Shown here: positions 20,929 through 32,200 of the stretch, piece after piece | Numbering within the stretch: position 1 is the first letter of the stretch | Layout: every line of letters begins with the position of its first letter | NCBI GenBank assembly: GCA_022496185.1 | Contig: WTXG01000036.1 | Coordinates: 124,001 to 188,000 of the forward strand | Direction: 5' to 3' | Length of the DNA stretch: 64,000 nucleotides | From: Multifurca ochricompacta | Taxonomy: Eukaryota > Basidiomycota > Agaricomycetes > Russulales > Russulaceae | Notes under the pieces: model-generated | Seen by the model: only the letters and a program-made list of their open reading frames with translations | What the model was told of the DNA's origin: nothing | Databases searched by the model: none | Made by a program: the position numbers and the translations under genes

Positions 20929-23222
20929 TCAGAGTACCTCTTGGGCAAGCCAGCGATTGATCAGCGCAAGCGCCTCAGTCGGTTTATCATAGGGCACCTT
21001 GAAAACCCGCGCCGCACGCGTTTCAATAAGTTTCCTCCAAAGCCAGGAAAAGAAAAACCATGGAGAGAAGAGGGAACGCACCATATGACCAGCCCCGTCG
21101 ACGGTGGCGAACGTGAGACCGTGCGCGCTGCGTGTCTTACCTGCGACTTGACCCCCGACGTGCCATTTGCGCAATGGGACCGCCACAAAGTCCTGCTGGC
21201 CGTGCCAGTCGAGCGCGAGCGTCCACGCCTCGTTGCCGACCCAATTGCAGATCCAATCGTACGTGCCGACGTAGATGAGCACGCGCACTTTACGCGCGAG
21301 TAGCGCGCCAATGTAGTCCATCGAGCTGTGCAGCCCGTCGCCTGCGGCGTCAAACGCGCTGCCAACGGTGGGTGAGCAGGATGAGAATTCTTTAGGAACG
21401 TGTGGGTCGACGCCGAGCTCTGTGCGGACGTCCGGGCGATCAAGGAAACGCGAGATGGTCCTGTGAAAGTAAATCCATGATGCTGAACAATGGCATCAGT
21501 TGTGGAGACATACGTGATCACTGGGTAACACAAGCTCTCGGGATCATAGCAAGGACGACTGATGTCATAGTAATTGAGACCTAGGGACATGCAGATAGAT
21601 ATCAGTAGGAGTGTAGTAAGGCCGAAGAGGCAGATGTGGGCAAACCAGTGGCAAAATAGGGACTTTCGAGCTCCGCGGAGCAAAAATCAGAGGCAGCCCT
21701 GCAGTTCATCTCGTCGTATTGGTCAATGCACGATTCCTTGAACCATTTCTTGCACCGAGGAAGCTGGGTAGACAAGGAGGGGGGCCAAACTGAGTCAGAC
21801 TTGGAAAACTTCCCACCGGAAAACGGAACGTACAGCCTTCCTCATGCGCACGCAAGAGCTGAGAACAGGTGAGAACCTTCTTTAAAACTCAACCCAAACA
21901 TGACGGCGACCGACCTGATGTCCAGCACAGGAGCCACAGAAGCGGGGGTACACGTCATATGGTAGTATGAGTCCATCATCGTGTAAGGGTCCGTCATTCC
22001 GTTTCCTAAGACGAGTCAGTAGATCCAAAGGTTGTGCTTCATGTTACAGACCAATGATGGCCGACGTAAGGTTGATAGGCGCCAGGCCCTGTTCGACGAG
22101 TAGAGCATTCTGGTCATACACCGCAGAAGCGAAGAGTGGAATATATCGTCCCTGCAAAGCGATATCTCAATCAGGTTCAGAACGTGAAAAATGGGTAGCT
22201 ACCCACACCGTATGACTCCCCTGCCATGTGGAATGCACGACCTTTGAACGAAGGGAAGTGCTCGAAGAAAATCGCGACAAAGGCAGCAATGTCTTGAGCT
22301 GCTTCCTCGGAGGTACTCTGTTAATCATGTTGAGGAATGTTGGGAAGGAAGTTAGATGTGGAAAAAACATACAACTGATTGGCCATGTTCGGCGTAAGAA
22401 AAGCCAACACCAACCGGCTGGTCAACAAAGAAGACGTTGGCATTGGTGTTCCACGACTCTTTGAAGAAAGTTGGGTCACCGGTCGCGTTGGTAACACGGC
22501 AGGGACCTAAATTAAGGCTAGATATAGCTAGTTTTGAGGGTGCCATTGCATGCACGTACCCAATTCCATTAAAAGCCCCAAGGACGAGGAGCAACCAGGA
22601 CCTGAAACGGGGATCTTAGTGTGATCGCAATACGTAGACATCAATGTAGTATATACGACGACACTGTCTCATCAAGGATGCGACAATGCGGGTATTTGCT
22701 CTCTCCTGGAAGAATGGTGTAGTCGGGACACTCACCTCCATTCGTCCAAAAGACCACGTCGTCCTTATCTGGATCGTTTCTACTCTCAAAAAAGTAGAAG
22801 AACAAATGCTTGGCCTCAATGTCTATGTATCCGGTGTAAACTCTAAACAACATTTCGATAGTAAGGACGCGTCAGACGCGCTCAGTGGTCAGTGATACTC
22901 ACTTGACTGTAGTGTCACAAAAGTTTGACTGTTTGATCCTTACGCTGTGCCTTGGAAAGACAGGGTGACGCAAGGTCGTCCACTGATCAGGTCTAATAGC
23001 ACTAAGCGCTCCAAGGGGTTCGAACTTTGGTTGCAGTGGATCAGTGCCAAAGGTAACATCAACCAGGGCGTTGGGTACTGCACTCTGGGGGGAGCAATCC
23101 ATTGGAACCAGTGTTTCCACATAATCCCCCACCAGAGGATCAGAGTTTTGAACGTTCAAATGGACAGCGGCTAAAGCCGCCCCCAAGAGCCCTAATAAAG
23201 CAGCAAGAGGTTTTGAGAACAT
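20929..23222 (-). CDS. Secreted serine carboxypeptidase (peptidase S10, carboxypeptidase Y-like)
   Basis: Removes C-terminal residues from peptides in the secretory pathway, vacuole or outside the cell. It begins [24 protein letters not shown], a good signal peptide. Conserved blocks in order: [38 protein letters not shown] joined across an intron to [56 protein letters not shown] with the catalytic serine; [20 protein letters not shown] with the aspartate; and [13 protein letters not shown] joined to [22 protein letters not shown], with the histidine in GAGHM. The final intron separates GHM from VPYD. The full triad is present, so it is likely active. It is divergent from the CmcJ-like gene. 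Confidence 0.92.
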
Positions 23223-23306
23223 TGTGGGAGGAGACAAGTTTCGTTCGTTCGTTCTCACTTCTTCTTTCTCACAATATAGCGGCTTACCGGCCCGGCCCAT
23301 TTAATC

Positions 23307-23367
23307 GTACACACGTGATGTACACACGTGATGTCACCAACGAACGTAAACGAGCGAACGTAAACGA
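23307..23367. repeat. Two tandem 13-bp repeats in a divergent promoter
   Basis: GTACACACGTGAT occurs twice without gap (23307-23319, 23320-23332) and CGAACGTAAACGA occurs twice one base apart (23341-23353, 23355-23367). Both lie between the carboxypeptidase (-) and the CmcJ-like gene (+). Each copy of the first unit holds the E-box-like ACACGTGAT. Confidence 0.75.
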
Positions 23368-23562
23368 ACCTCCTCACCTCACTCACCGACAACCCACTCA
23401 CACTTACGCTTACACATCGACAACAAGGATGATGAACAGGCTTTGTAAACTCTGGCTTATACATCCACAGAACACTGTATCTATCACGCAATTCGGTCAC
23501 ACGGAGTTGTACATATAAATCATCAAAGCTCTAGGTGTTTAACATCCACTCCACACAAAGAC

Positions 23563-24538
23563 ATGCCAGTCTTAAGTGACCCCCACTTCGTCGACACCAC
23601 TCTTCGTTATTTCACACCTCCCGCAGACGGCTCCAAGGCATGGACTTCTACAAATGCAGACCCCACTACTGGCAAGCGCGCCTCCAATTGGGAATATCAG
23701 ACCCATCCAGTTAAAGTTGAAAACGTCCGCGGACGAGAATCAGAATATTCCCTTGATAAGAATGGGTTCCAATACTTCCACCATCCCTCTCAACACACGT
23801 CTTTCTCCAATGATGAGGAAATTGAACGTGAATACTACCCCGAAAGCATCGAGCTTCTCAAGCAGCTAACAGGTGCAAGCCGGGTCGTGCTCTTCGACCA
23901 TAGTGAGTTTATTCCTCCCCTACTTAGTGGTCATAGGTTGATGACACGATCCGTCTTGTCTCGCCTCACTACACAGCCATCCGCCGCCGACGCCCGGGAG
24001 ACCTCATCGACACCCCAGAGAAGCGACAGCCTGTCTCGGCCGTGCACGTCGACCAGACGACCGCCTCTGCCATTGCGCGTGTTCATCGTCACCTTCCTCC
24101 CGAGGATGCGCCAAGCTTGCTAGAGAAGCGTTTCCAAATTATCAATCTCTGGCGGCCGATCCACCACCCAGCCTATGACTGGCCGCTCACGCTCTGCGAC
24201 TATAATACCGTCGATCGTAAGCGCGACCTCATTCCAAATACGCTTAAATACCCAGATCGGGAAGGAGAGACGTATGGGGTGCAGTGGAACGAAGCCCACC
24301 AGTGGAAATACGTGCGCGGGATGACGCCGGAGGAAGGCGTGTTGATCAAGTGGTACGATGGTGCTCAAATTTTGTTTCGCCTCCCGGTTAACTTGTGATT
24401 TTTCCCAGTTTTGACTCGATTGAGGATGGAAGCGTCGCTGTCTTTACACCGCACACAGGGTTTGAGGACTCCAGTACTCCACCAGATGCATTGCTACGCG
24501 AGTCGATCGAACTCCGTGCGCTCGTCTTTTACGACTAG
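23563..24538 (+). CDS. CmcJ/NvfI/AsaB-type 2-oxoglutarate-dependent oxygenase-like protein
   Basis: Belongs to the group annotated as 7-alpha-cephem-methoxylase P8 chain related or GA4-desaturase-like, often found with fungal secondary metabolism. Exons 23563-23902, 23977-24352 and 24409-24538. The start MPVLSDPHFVDTTLRYFTPP is followed by ENVRGRESEYSLDKNGFQYF and, after the first intron, IRRRRPGDLIDTPEKRQPVSAVHVDQT. The HVD pair and later LWRPI, WPLTLCDYNTVD and IPNTLKYPDREGETYGVQ are family blocks. The second intron starts at GTACGA (24353), giving LIKCFDSIEDGSVAVFTPHTGFED and the end IELRALVFYD. About 280 residues, normal length. No other biosynthesis gene lies beside it, so its substrate is unknown. 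Confidence 0.87.
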
Positions 24539-26653
24539 TCGATGCGGAGATCTACCGGGTTGTCACATGTAATACATATAGTTGTCGCATTCCAGTGATC
24601 AGTCACCAATGGAAGGGTGACATTACCAAAGAATTCATATGCGTACTGGTGCCCAACTAAAAAAACGTAACAGTACATTATCCCTGATTTGATCTTCGAT
24701 CAATGCTACACTGCCGCCCCATGCCTCCCCAGGGTTCCTAACCGTACAAGCATGCCAGCACATCCCACACGCGCCATGTTGTGCATCAGCGTCAGTGGTC
24801 CGAACGCTTCCGCGGATGTGCGCATACGCCTTCTATCCGCTGCCACCTCGATTTCCGTCTCTGATTCAGATGCAAAAGCCACGAGCCTTTCACGCAGAGA
24901 ACTGAAGCTATATCTCGGATCTGGGACAGAGGCACAGCGGACAGTGAGTTGGGGGATGTCACCTCGCATTGTTCCAACTTGACGTGTTGCGGCGGGAAGG
25001 CGACCTGAATTTGAGCCACGGCGAAGGGGAGAACCGAAGAAGGTCGAGCGAAGGAAAAAATCGGCTCCAAGGGGGGAATTCCAACCTGTCGTCTCGTTGT
25101 GAACGCCAGCGCTCACTAGAACGGGCCTGATAAGAGACGCAGGGGATGGAACACTGAGTTGATTGGAGAAGGGGACGAGGGATGGGGAATCACAATCCAG
25201 TCGAAATGAGGTAGGGTGGTAGAAGGTCCACTGGTACCAGGCGAACTCGACTCTGCATAAGCGATTTCCGATGTAGCCTATATATCCAAACGATCAGCTT
25301 GCATTGTTACGGCGGGGCAGGCGTCAGACGACACTCTTACCAGTGTCAGCAAGCCAAGATCAATTGTGTGGGGCATGGTATAAGTGCTTAATGATTTATA
25401 CAGAGGGTGGGGATGGAGGGGAAGAAAGGGGTGATTGACGTTTCTATGGTAAGTGCAAGGCCTTTCATAGGAATGGGTGTCGTTTCCGGTTTAGACTATT
25501 GGTCACAGGCGATTCCCCCGAGGCAATGCAGACAAAAACCAGTATCAATGCCAAGGCCAAGTATTGATCAATGAATCATCACTACCTCTTAAGCAATAAA
25601 TGTACACGCCGCCATGAATAGCCGACAAGGAGCTAGCATGGCTGCTAAAATAAGTGCTTGGTGAGATTAGTTTAAAAGAGCAATTGCAGCAACAACCAGC
25701 GACTTCCTGCCTTATGGAGCAAGCACAGCAACGCGACACAACGCAAATTCCAGAAACGGGAACACCTTCAAGCTCAGATGCTGAAGAATCTCGAGAATTT
25801 CGGTACATCCAAACCTGAGAAGAGGCTTGACAAGCACAGTTATACAATCCTCATGTGAGAGCAAAGAGACCTTTCCATCCTGTCTGCCCGCGCCGCACAT
25901 GGTGAATAAACAGAGCCCCTAAGATCGGGGAGGCTTCCCGCCATCGCTCTCCTTCTGTTGGGCAGTGCTCAAATCTACTGTTTCCTTGTGATTGCAATTT
26001 AATGAATTGCTGCCTCGCGTGCATGTATTTTGATTAAGCTGTGTGGAATCGAGTGCAGGAGAGGGTGAACGAAGCCCATGGGCTTCATCGCGGTGTTCGT
26101 GAGGGCTTTCATCGAAGCGTAGCCTGAGTGCGCTACGAAAAGCAATCATGACATCGGAAGTACTCTTGCGGAGTGTCAACACTTTGAAAGAATTGTGTTT
26201 CTGAAATGAGAGAAGAGCCTACCAATGCAGCTAGTGTGATGTCTGTTTGTGAAGGCATGACCTAAAGTCAACGAGGTGTGATGTTTCGAGTGATAGAATG
26301 AACAGGGTCTGCAAGGACACTCTTTTATGAACCTCCGTGACGACTGCTAGTCTTGACAGAAATTGTCCAGACAGGGAGAAATGGTGCATATCAGAGATAT
26401 TTGAATGAGCAGGATTAAGACCAAGTAACTGAGCAAACAAGGAGCTTGTATAGAAGCAGAAGCAGGTCCAATCTCTCTGCCAGGAGTTCGAGACAGACAG
26501 AAAAGTAAATAATGTAAAGTAAAAGGGGGTCACGGGGCGTGATGCGATGGCCGGGCTGAGCCGAGCTGAGATCGAATATTTTATAAACCGTATTTGCCTG
26601 TTTCTGTAAACCAACCCAACAGTCAGACATCCTCAAGACATCGACTGACCTCA
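24539..26653. other. Gene-poor stretch with weak minus-strand open frames
   Basis: Two weak candidates on the minus strand. At 24706-25116 an open frame starts MSAGVHNETTGWNSPLGADFF and is Arg/Ser/Ala rich. At 25919-26260 a frame starting MPSQTDITLAALVGSS can be joined only by an implausibly short 22-nt intron to VLTLRKSTSDVMIAFRSAL. Neither matches a family I know, and neither joins cleanly to further exons. I do not call either a gene. Confidence 0.35.
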
Positions 26654-27962
26654 ATGGTAAGTTTTAAATCATTTTTTGACATTTGCAAGGCGTACCCGGA
26701 GCTCTCTGTGTGCAGTTGTCCCTAAAAAAGAGCTCTTTGGAGCTGGATGGTACGTGTTGCTAACAGATGTAACTCGAAAACAACAACATACTCATTCGCT
26801 CCTTGTAGACTGCATCACGCAAATATGGGAAGACTTTCTGTCTTCTCAGCGGAGCCTCACGGCAATGATGCCCTCGCTGGGCTCGGACGCACCTTGGTGT
26901 GCCGAGCATTAGAGCTCCGGGGAGCTACGCACCGTCATCGGCTTACGCTGTGACCCGTGACTAATGCCCCCGTCTCAATGACCAGCCTCCCGTAAAGAAA
27001 GGAACTGGCAAGAAGCCCGCTGCTGCACCCTTCGGTGCCAGCAAGCCTGCCAAGGTCACTAAGAACCCTCTATTTGAGGCTCGTCCCAAAAATTTCTCCA
27101 TCGGTACTTGACTTTTCGCCTGCTTGATTGTTGTACTTTGCATCGTTGAAACATGCAACCAGGCCAGGACATCCAACCCAAACGAGACCTTACGCGCTTC
27201 GTGAAGTGGCCAGAATATATTCGCCTTCAGCGCCAGAAGGTCATACTCTCCCAGCGTTTGAAGGTGCCACCGGCGATTGCGCAGTTCACACACACACTGG
27301 ACAAGAACACGGCTACCCAGCTATTCAAACTGCTTGACAAGTACCGCCCCGAGACGAAGCAGGCGAAAAAGGCTCGTCTTGTTGCGACTGCTAAGGCAGC
27401 TGCTGAGGGCAAAGACACACAAAAAGTGATTATTTGTTCTGTGATGACTCGGTTGAGTTCAAACTGACATTTCTTGAAGGAAACCAAGAAGCCAGTTTAC
27501 GCAAAATACGGTTTAAACCACGTCGTTGCTCTCGTTGAGGCCAAGAAGGCGGCTCTTGTTGTTATCGCACATGATGTTGATCCTATCGAACTTGTCATCT
27601 TCCTTCCTGCGCTCTGTCGCAAGATGGGCGTGCCGTATGTCGTTGTCAAGGGCAAGGCTCGTCTTGGCACTGTCGTCCACAAGAAGACTGCGGCGGTACT
27701 TGCTATTCAAGAGGTTCGCAGTGAGGACGACCGGGAGCTCGCCACCCTGATTTCCGCCGCCAAGGCCAACTTGTAAACATTTACTCTGGATATTTTAGTA
27801 CACCGCTTACTGAGTCCTGGTCTTTCTAGCTCTGACAAGTATGAAGAGCAGCGACGTGTATGGGGCGGAGGTATTCGTGGCAACAAATCAGCCGACATGC
27901 TTCGCAAGCGGGCAAAGGCAGCCGGTCAGGCGATAACTGTAGCTGCAGCGAAGAAACTTTAA
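26654..27962 (+). CDS. RPL8: 60S ribosomal protein L8 (eL8, L7Ae family)
   Basis: Component of the large ribosomal subunit. The start codon is alone in exon 1 (26654-26656) and is followed by a 329-nt intron, a layout common in fungal ribosomal-protein genes. Exons then run 26986-27103, 27163-27425, 27480-27772 and 27830-27962. The protein reads [119 protein letters not shown], the L7Ae core with [11 protein letters not shown], and [22 protein letters not shown]. About 268 residues, the expected size. The third intron retains a short KDTQK end on the upstream exon. Confidence 0.95.
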
Positions 27963-28132
27963 GTGATGGTACTTTTTATATTCACGAGTTTGTAACACTT
28001 CGCCTCGCCTTGACAATGATTGAGTTTATTATAAAATAAATAATAAAAATAAGATCAGATCAGATCAATAATGATAATTTTATTATTTTTATTTTAATTG
28101 TTTTTCCTCCTCCTTTCCTCCTCCTACGAACG

Positions 28133-29745
28133 ATGACAATTCAAAAATCACTTCCTCTCAACGCAAATGGCGTTCCATTATCTGCTGCAGAGGCACAAGT
28201 TCTCAAGAATGGTTTACCGTCTACCCTCTCGGATATAGATGTATGTCTCCAATTTTTGCTATAGCAACACTGGACTTCGCCATTCCTGACTCCTCTAGCC
28301 TTCTCGTCTAACAATTACCCTTGCTTCCACCCTCAAAACATTACCTGAACCAGAAAGCCTGGTATTTGGCGAGGTGCGACATATAGATATATTCACATTA
28401 CCACCTTTGCATTCACGCAAATGGACCAGGTAACAACAGACCACATGCTTTACATGGACTTTTCCCCCGAACGCGGATGGTCACAACCGCAGATAATGCC
28501 ATACGGACCACTCAACCTCGATCCTGCTAGCTCGTGCTTCCAGTACTGCCCGAACGTCTTTGAAGGCCTGAAGGTCCGTCTTTCCCTCATTCAACTGCAA
28601 GCGGAAAATGTACAATGAATCCACAGGCATATTTAGCTCTTGATGGTACCCCACGTTTATTCCGGCCACAGCTAAACATGGATCGTATGGTAATCTCAGC
28701 TGAACGTGTTGCCCTTCCAGTAAGCTTTCATATGCCCACTTTCCTTATCAACACTGACACCCACGCGGCCTACTCCCAGCCCTTCAATGCAGACGCATTG
28801 CTGACCCTCATTAAGCGCTTCGTTGCGCTTGAGGCGCGTTGGATTCCTCGTGTGCGAGGATGCAGCCTATACATCCGACCGACGCTCATCGGCACGCGAG
28901 CCTCCCTTGGCGTCACGGCGTCAACGCACGCAGCGCTCTATGTTGTCCTCTCCCCGACGGGCCCGTACATCCGTAACTCTGAGGGAAAGGGTATATCCTT
29001 GCTTGCCATGAGCGATCAAGTACGCGCATGGCCAGGCGGTACGGGCGGGTACAAACTTGGCCTTAATTACGCACCCGGTTTCGTGGCGCAGCGTAAAGCA
29101 GCCGCTCTTGGGTACCAGCAGCTGTTATGGCTGCTCGGCGAGACTGTCTCTGAAGCGGGTGCCATGAACGTCTTTGCCGTTTTCAAGCGTCCAGATGGTG
29201 GTGGGTGAAGTGGTTTTTTTTTACTTTTTTTTTCAGTTCCCTCTTCTCTCCCCTCCACACCGTTTCGTTTTTTGAAATCATGCTCATTTGAGGAAATATA
29301 TATATATATATATATATTGCGGTTTCCAGAGCTCGACGTAGTCACACCTCCACTAGATGGAACGATCTTACCCGGCGTGACACGCGCCTCCGTACTGTCT
29401 CTCCTCTCCTACCGCCCACACATTACCGCGCTTCCACAACTACCGACGGACGTGCGCATAAACGTCTCCGAACGCGTACTCACCATGTCTGAGCTTTTCG
29501 CCGCGTCAACAGCTGACACACTGCAAGAGTTCTTCTGCGTCGGAACCGCGGCGGTCGTCATCCCCGCGAGACGCATCGGATGGCAACGCTCCAGCGCGGA
29601 CTCGAGTGACGTGGAAGATATCAGGTTGCCTGTGGTCGGCGGTCAAGGTAGCCTCGCACAGGCGCTCTGGGAGCGACTTGTCGATATACAGGAGGGTCGA
29701 GTCGAATGGGAAGGTTGGGGAGTCACATGTACGGCCTCTGACTGA
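28133..29745 (+). CDS. Branched-chain amino acid aminotransferase (class IV, PLP)
   Basis: Transfers the amino group between leucine/isoleucine/valine and 2-oxoglutarate. Exons 28133-28240, 28299-28373, 28430-28573, 28627-28719, 28780-29197 and 29330-29745, all in phase. Motifs: DHMLYMDFSPERGWSQPQIMPYGPL; SSCFQYCPNVFEGLKAYLALDG (substrate loop FEGLK); LFRPQLNMDRM; LYIRPTLIGTRASLGV; GGTGGYKLGLNYAPGF with the PLP lysine; TVSEAGAMNVFAVF; and DGTILPGVTRASVLSLL. The C-terminal QEFFCVGTAAVVIPARRIGW is also typical. No clear mitochondrial presequence is seen (MTIQKSLPLNANG), so it may be the cytosolic form. The last intron contains a (TA)n tract. Confidence 0.94.
29296..29317 (+). repeat. (TA)n microsatellite in BCAT intron
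   Basis: About eleven TA units just before the 3' splice site of the last intron of the aminotransferase gene. Confidence 0.85.
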
Positions 29746-30526
29746 CCAAAAAAAAAAAAAAGCGGCGCGTTTGCTGCTATTATATGCGGTCGTTTGCGAG
29801 TTGACCGCTAAGTGTAAGAGATGAAATCATATATCATTTGTACCCCGTTGACTATCTGGTTGTGACTGTAACAACATAACTAAACTCTTTTTGATTCTCA
29901 GAATCTCGAAAGTCGTCCCCACCCTAAAACGGACGCTTTGGCGGTTTTTGTGTCATTCACTTTGCTAAAATTATCGAAAGGGTTTCTTGTTTCCCCCTAG
30001 CCATGACAACAGGCTAACTAGGAAAGATGGATGAAAAGTTGCCTTGGCGGAATTGGGTTATCGATATGCGGCAGGCAACCCTTTATTATAAAGGCCACTC
30101 AGACGTTACGCGTTCAGATTCGATTTTCAAAGCAAGCGGAATAGTGCAGGATATGCCCATTCACCAATGTCAATCGTCCACCCAGGCCCGTGCCGCCGAA
30201 CATTACGAGGCCCGGACATTTAGATTTTTTTTAGATTTTTTGATATTTACTATATAACATGACCTTGACGACAATCACCACCCACACGATCATTACACAT
30301 TGATGATCTGTGTTCTTTTTTTTTAAATTTATTTCGATTCGTGAAAAATGAGAGGAGTCACAGACTTGAGAAAACGCAAAAATCTCTCAGAGATACAACC
30401 ATACATAGCCCAAGCGAGTCAACATCATCATTGTATTTTTATTTATTTATTTATTTTTGGCGGGTAGCCGACCCGAGCCGACTCGTGGCATTTGGCATGT
30501 GCTGTGCTCGCTCGCTCGCAACAAAT
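29746..30526. other. Intergenic, no gene seen
   Basis: Region between the convergent aminotransferase and BIM1-like genes. A/T tracts such as TTTATTTATTTATTTATTTT near 30436-30456; no coding support. Confidence 0.5.
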
Positions 30527-31366
30527 TCATAGCGTGGCAATCAGCGTTGCTAACATCAACCCAAACGCACCGGCAAAGCCCGTGGTAGCAATTCCACTCG
30601 CGCTGTTACCAGTCTTGGTCGAGGCCGTCGAAGACGTCTTGCTCGCCGATTGTGAACCAGAAGGACTGGTGGCCGAAGGCGAGCTACTACTCGAGGTGCC
30701 GTTGGAGCATGAAACACTCGATGGTATGGTAAAGTTATTCGACAGCGTCAAGTCCGCGCACTTAGAGGAAGATTAACCAGTGTACAATACGCATGCGCAG
30801 GATAGCTGAGAGACACGAGAAACTTACTTGATAGAGGCTGCCATCACCCCCGTTGAAAACTAGTTGAATTGTGACGTTGGCACCGTTTTGGACACCGCTG
30901 ATCCCAGCGCTGCTCAGGTCGAGAGGGATACAAAATTGGCCCTCCCCAGAGCCACTAGCAAAGTTCCGCGCAAGCTGTTGCTGTCCTGATGAGGTTGTGA
31001 AGTTGCTGAAAGAGGTCGGATCCTGCACAATTGAAAGCAGAATACCAACTAGATCACTAAGTCAACCCATGCGAGTTTGAGTACGGTCGGTACTTCGGCT
31101 TACGACTCCAACTAGTATGTTCAGAATTCAGCGTGATAACCCCCCCACTGAGCGGAAACTCGCTCCTGTTGCTCACAGCGTGCACATAATTGTCTGCCAT
31201 ATAATATTAGTATCAGAACAGTATAATGAACTAGGCCCATATTACCGCAAAAATTAACCTCATTGTCGTCAACAAAGGGACCCCTTGGCGGTGGGTACGA
31301 CAACTGGAAGTGGGCATTGACTGCAGCAATTGAACTGCTTAGCAGAGTAAGTGTGGTGAAGCGCAT
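30527..31366 (-). CDS. BIM1-like (X325) copper-binding secreted protein, probably GPI-anchored
   Basis: Member of the family related in fold to lytic polysaccharide monooxygenases but involved in copper uptake; Bim1 of Cryptococcus works with the Ctr1 importer. The start [18 protein letters not shown] is a signal peptide; cleavage leaves histidine as residue 1 ([13 protein letters not shown]), the hallmark copper-brace residue. Later exons give [90 protein letters not shown] and [13 protein letters not shown]. It ends in a Ser/Thr-rich stretch (about 50 residues) and a hydrophobic tail [16 protein letters not shown], which fits a GPI signal. It lies 199 bp from a Ctr copper transporter on the other strand. 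Confidence 0.88.
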
Positions 31367-31414
31367 TTTGGTCGTCCTCTCCAAGTCAGTCGTTCTAGTT
31401 TTTTTTTCATACCC

Positions 31415-31501
31415 AAAGCCCGAGCTTACTTAACCAAAAAGGCACGTGGGTGAAAAACCTTTTTCACCCACGTGCCTTTTGGTTAAGTAAGCTTGGGCTT
31501 T
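31415..31501. repeat. 87-bp near-perfect inverted repeat
   Basis: Left arm 31415-31457 and right arm 31460-31501 are reverse complements except for one mismatch (CCGAGC against CCAAGC) and one extra A; only two bases (CC) separate them. Each arm contains GGCACGTGGGTGAAAAA with the E-box CACGTG, and GGTTAAGTAAGC. It occupies nearly half of the 199-bp space between the BIM1-like and Ctr start codons. Confidence 0.95.
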
Positions 31502-31565
31502 GTAAATAGTAAATAACCAAATTCAAGTTCTCATTCTTCGCCATCAACCTGGAATAATCAAGGCT

Positions 31566-32200
31566 ATGGGTAGCACAAATACTCCAGGTTCTGAGCTCGT
31601 CATGATGACACCGTACCTTCATTTTACTGGTGGAGACAATCTGTTCTTCAAGTCCTGGCACCCGTCCTCTCGTGGCGCCATTGCGGGTGCGAGTGTCGCA
31701 CTCCTGATGTTGGCCATGTCGGAGAGATTACTTTTTGCGGTTCGCAGAGCCATGGATACCCATTGGAGAAAGAGGTATGAGCGTCATGATTGTTTTTAAT
31801 CGATCTTACTAGGGTTTTGGCTCAGCATCCTCGCTCCCATTCGCTCCATCGAGGGAGATGTCAAATTTTTGAGGAAGCAAGGAGCGGAAGTTCAGGTTGA
31901 TGATTCCAGTTCAGCGAGAAGGCCGAACAATGAACGAAGGATTCGTACCGTCCCACCCTTTGTGCTTTCACACGATGCTGCGAGAGGCGCCTTGTACTCG
32001 CTACAAGCACTACTGAGCTATGCTCTTATGTTATCTGTTATGTGAGCCGCTAATTGTCAAAATGTCCGCTCCTTTAGAACTCACAAGGCATTTCTCGGTT
32101 TCTTTCAAGGACATTCCAAGCAGCCTATATCATCTCGGTCATTGTAGGATTGGGTCTTGGAGAACTTCTCTTTGGGCGGCTTGCCAGTGCGCATCTATAG
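31566..32200 (+). CDS. Ctr-family copper transporter
   Basis: High-affinity Cu(I) importer of the plasma or vacuolar membrane, acting as a trimer. Exons 31566-31774, 31826-32041 and 32110-32200, joined in phase. Met-bearing N-terminus (MGSTNTPGSELVMMTPYLHF) then FFKSWHPSSRGAIAGASVALLMLAMSERLLF, first membrane helix. A charged loop (GDVKFLRKQGAEVQVDDSSSARR) leads to DAARGALYSLQALLSYALMLSVMTFQAAYIISVIVGLGLGELLFGRL. This contains the second-helix MxxxM motif (MLSVM) that forms the copper path, and the third-helix GxxxG motif (GLGLG). About 171 residues, usual for fungal Ctr4/Ctr2-like proteins. Placed head to head with the BIM1-like gene, which suggests joint regulation by copper status. Confidence 0.92.

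Noticed and set aside
24706..25382. Minus-strand gene beginning MPHTIDLGLLTL near 25377
   Set aside because: Its first intron joins out of phase with the long open frame; the joined frame stops soon after.
25919..26260. Small spliced gene MPSQTDITLAAL...
   Set aside because: Needs a 22-nt intron, well below the range seen in this window.
26657..26985. C/D snoRNA inside the first RPL8 intron
   Set aside because: Only a C-box-like AATGATG is present; no CTGA D box or closing stem at a suitable distance.
30027..30257. Plus-strand frame MDEKLPWRNWVIDMRQ
   Set aside because: No family, no conserved neighbours, and it lies in an A/T-rich spacer.
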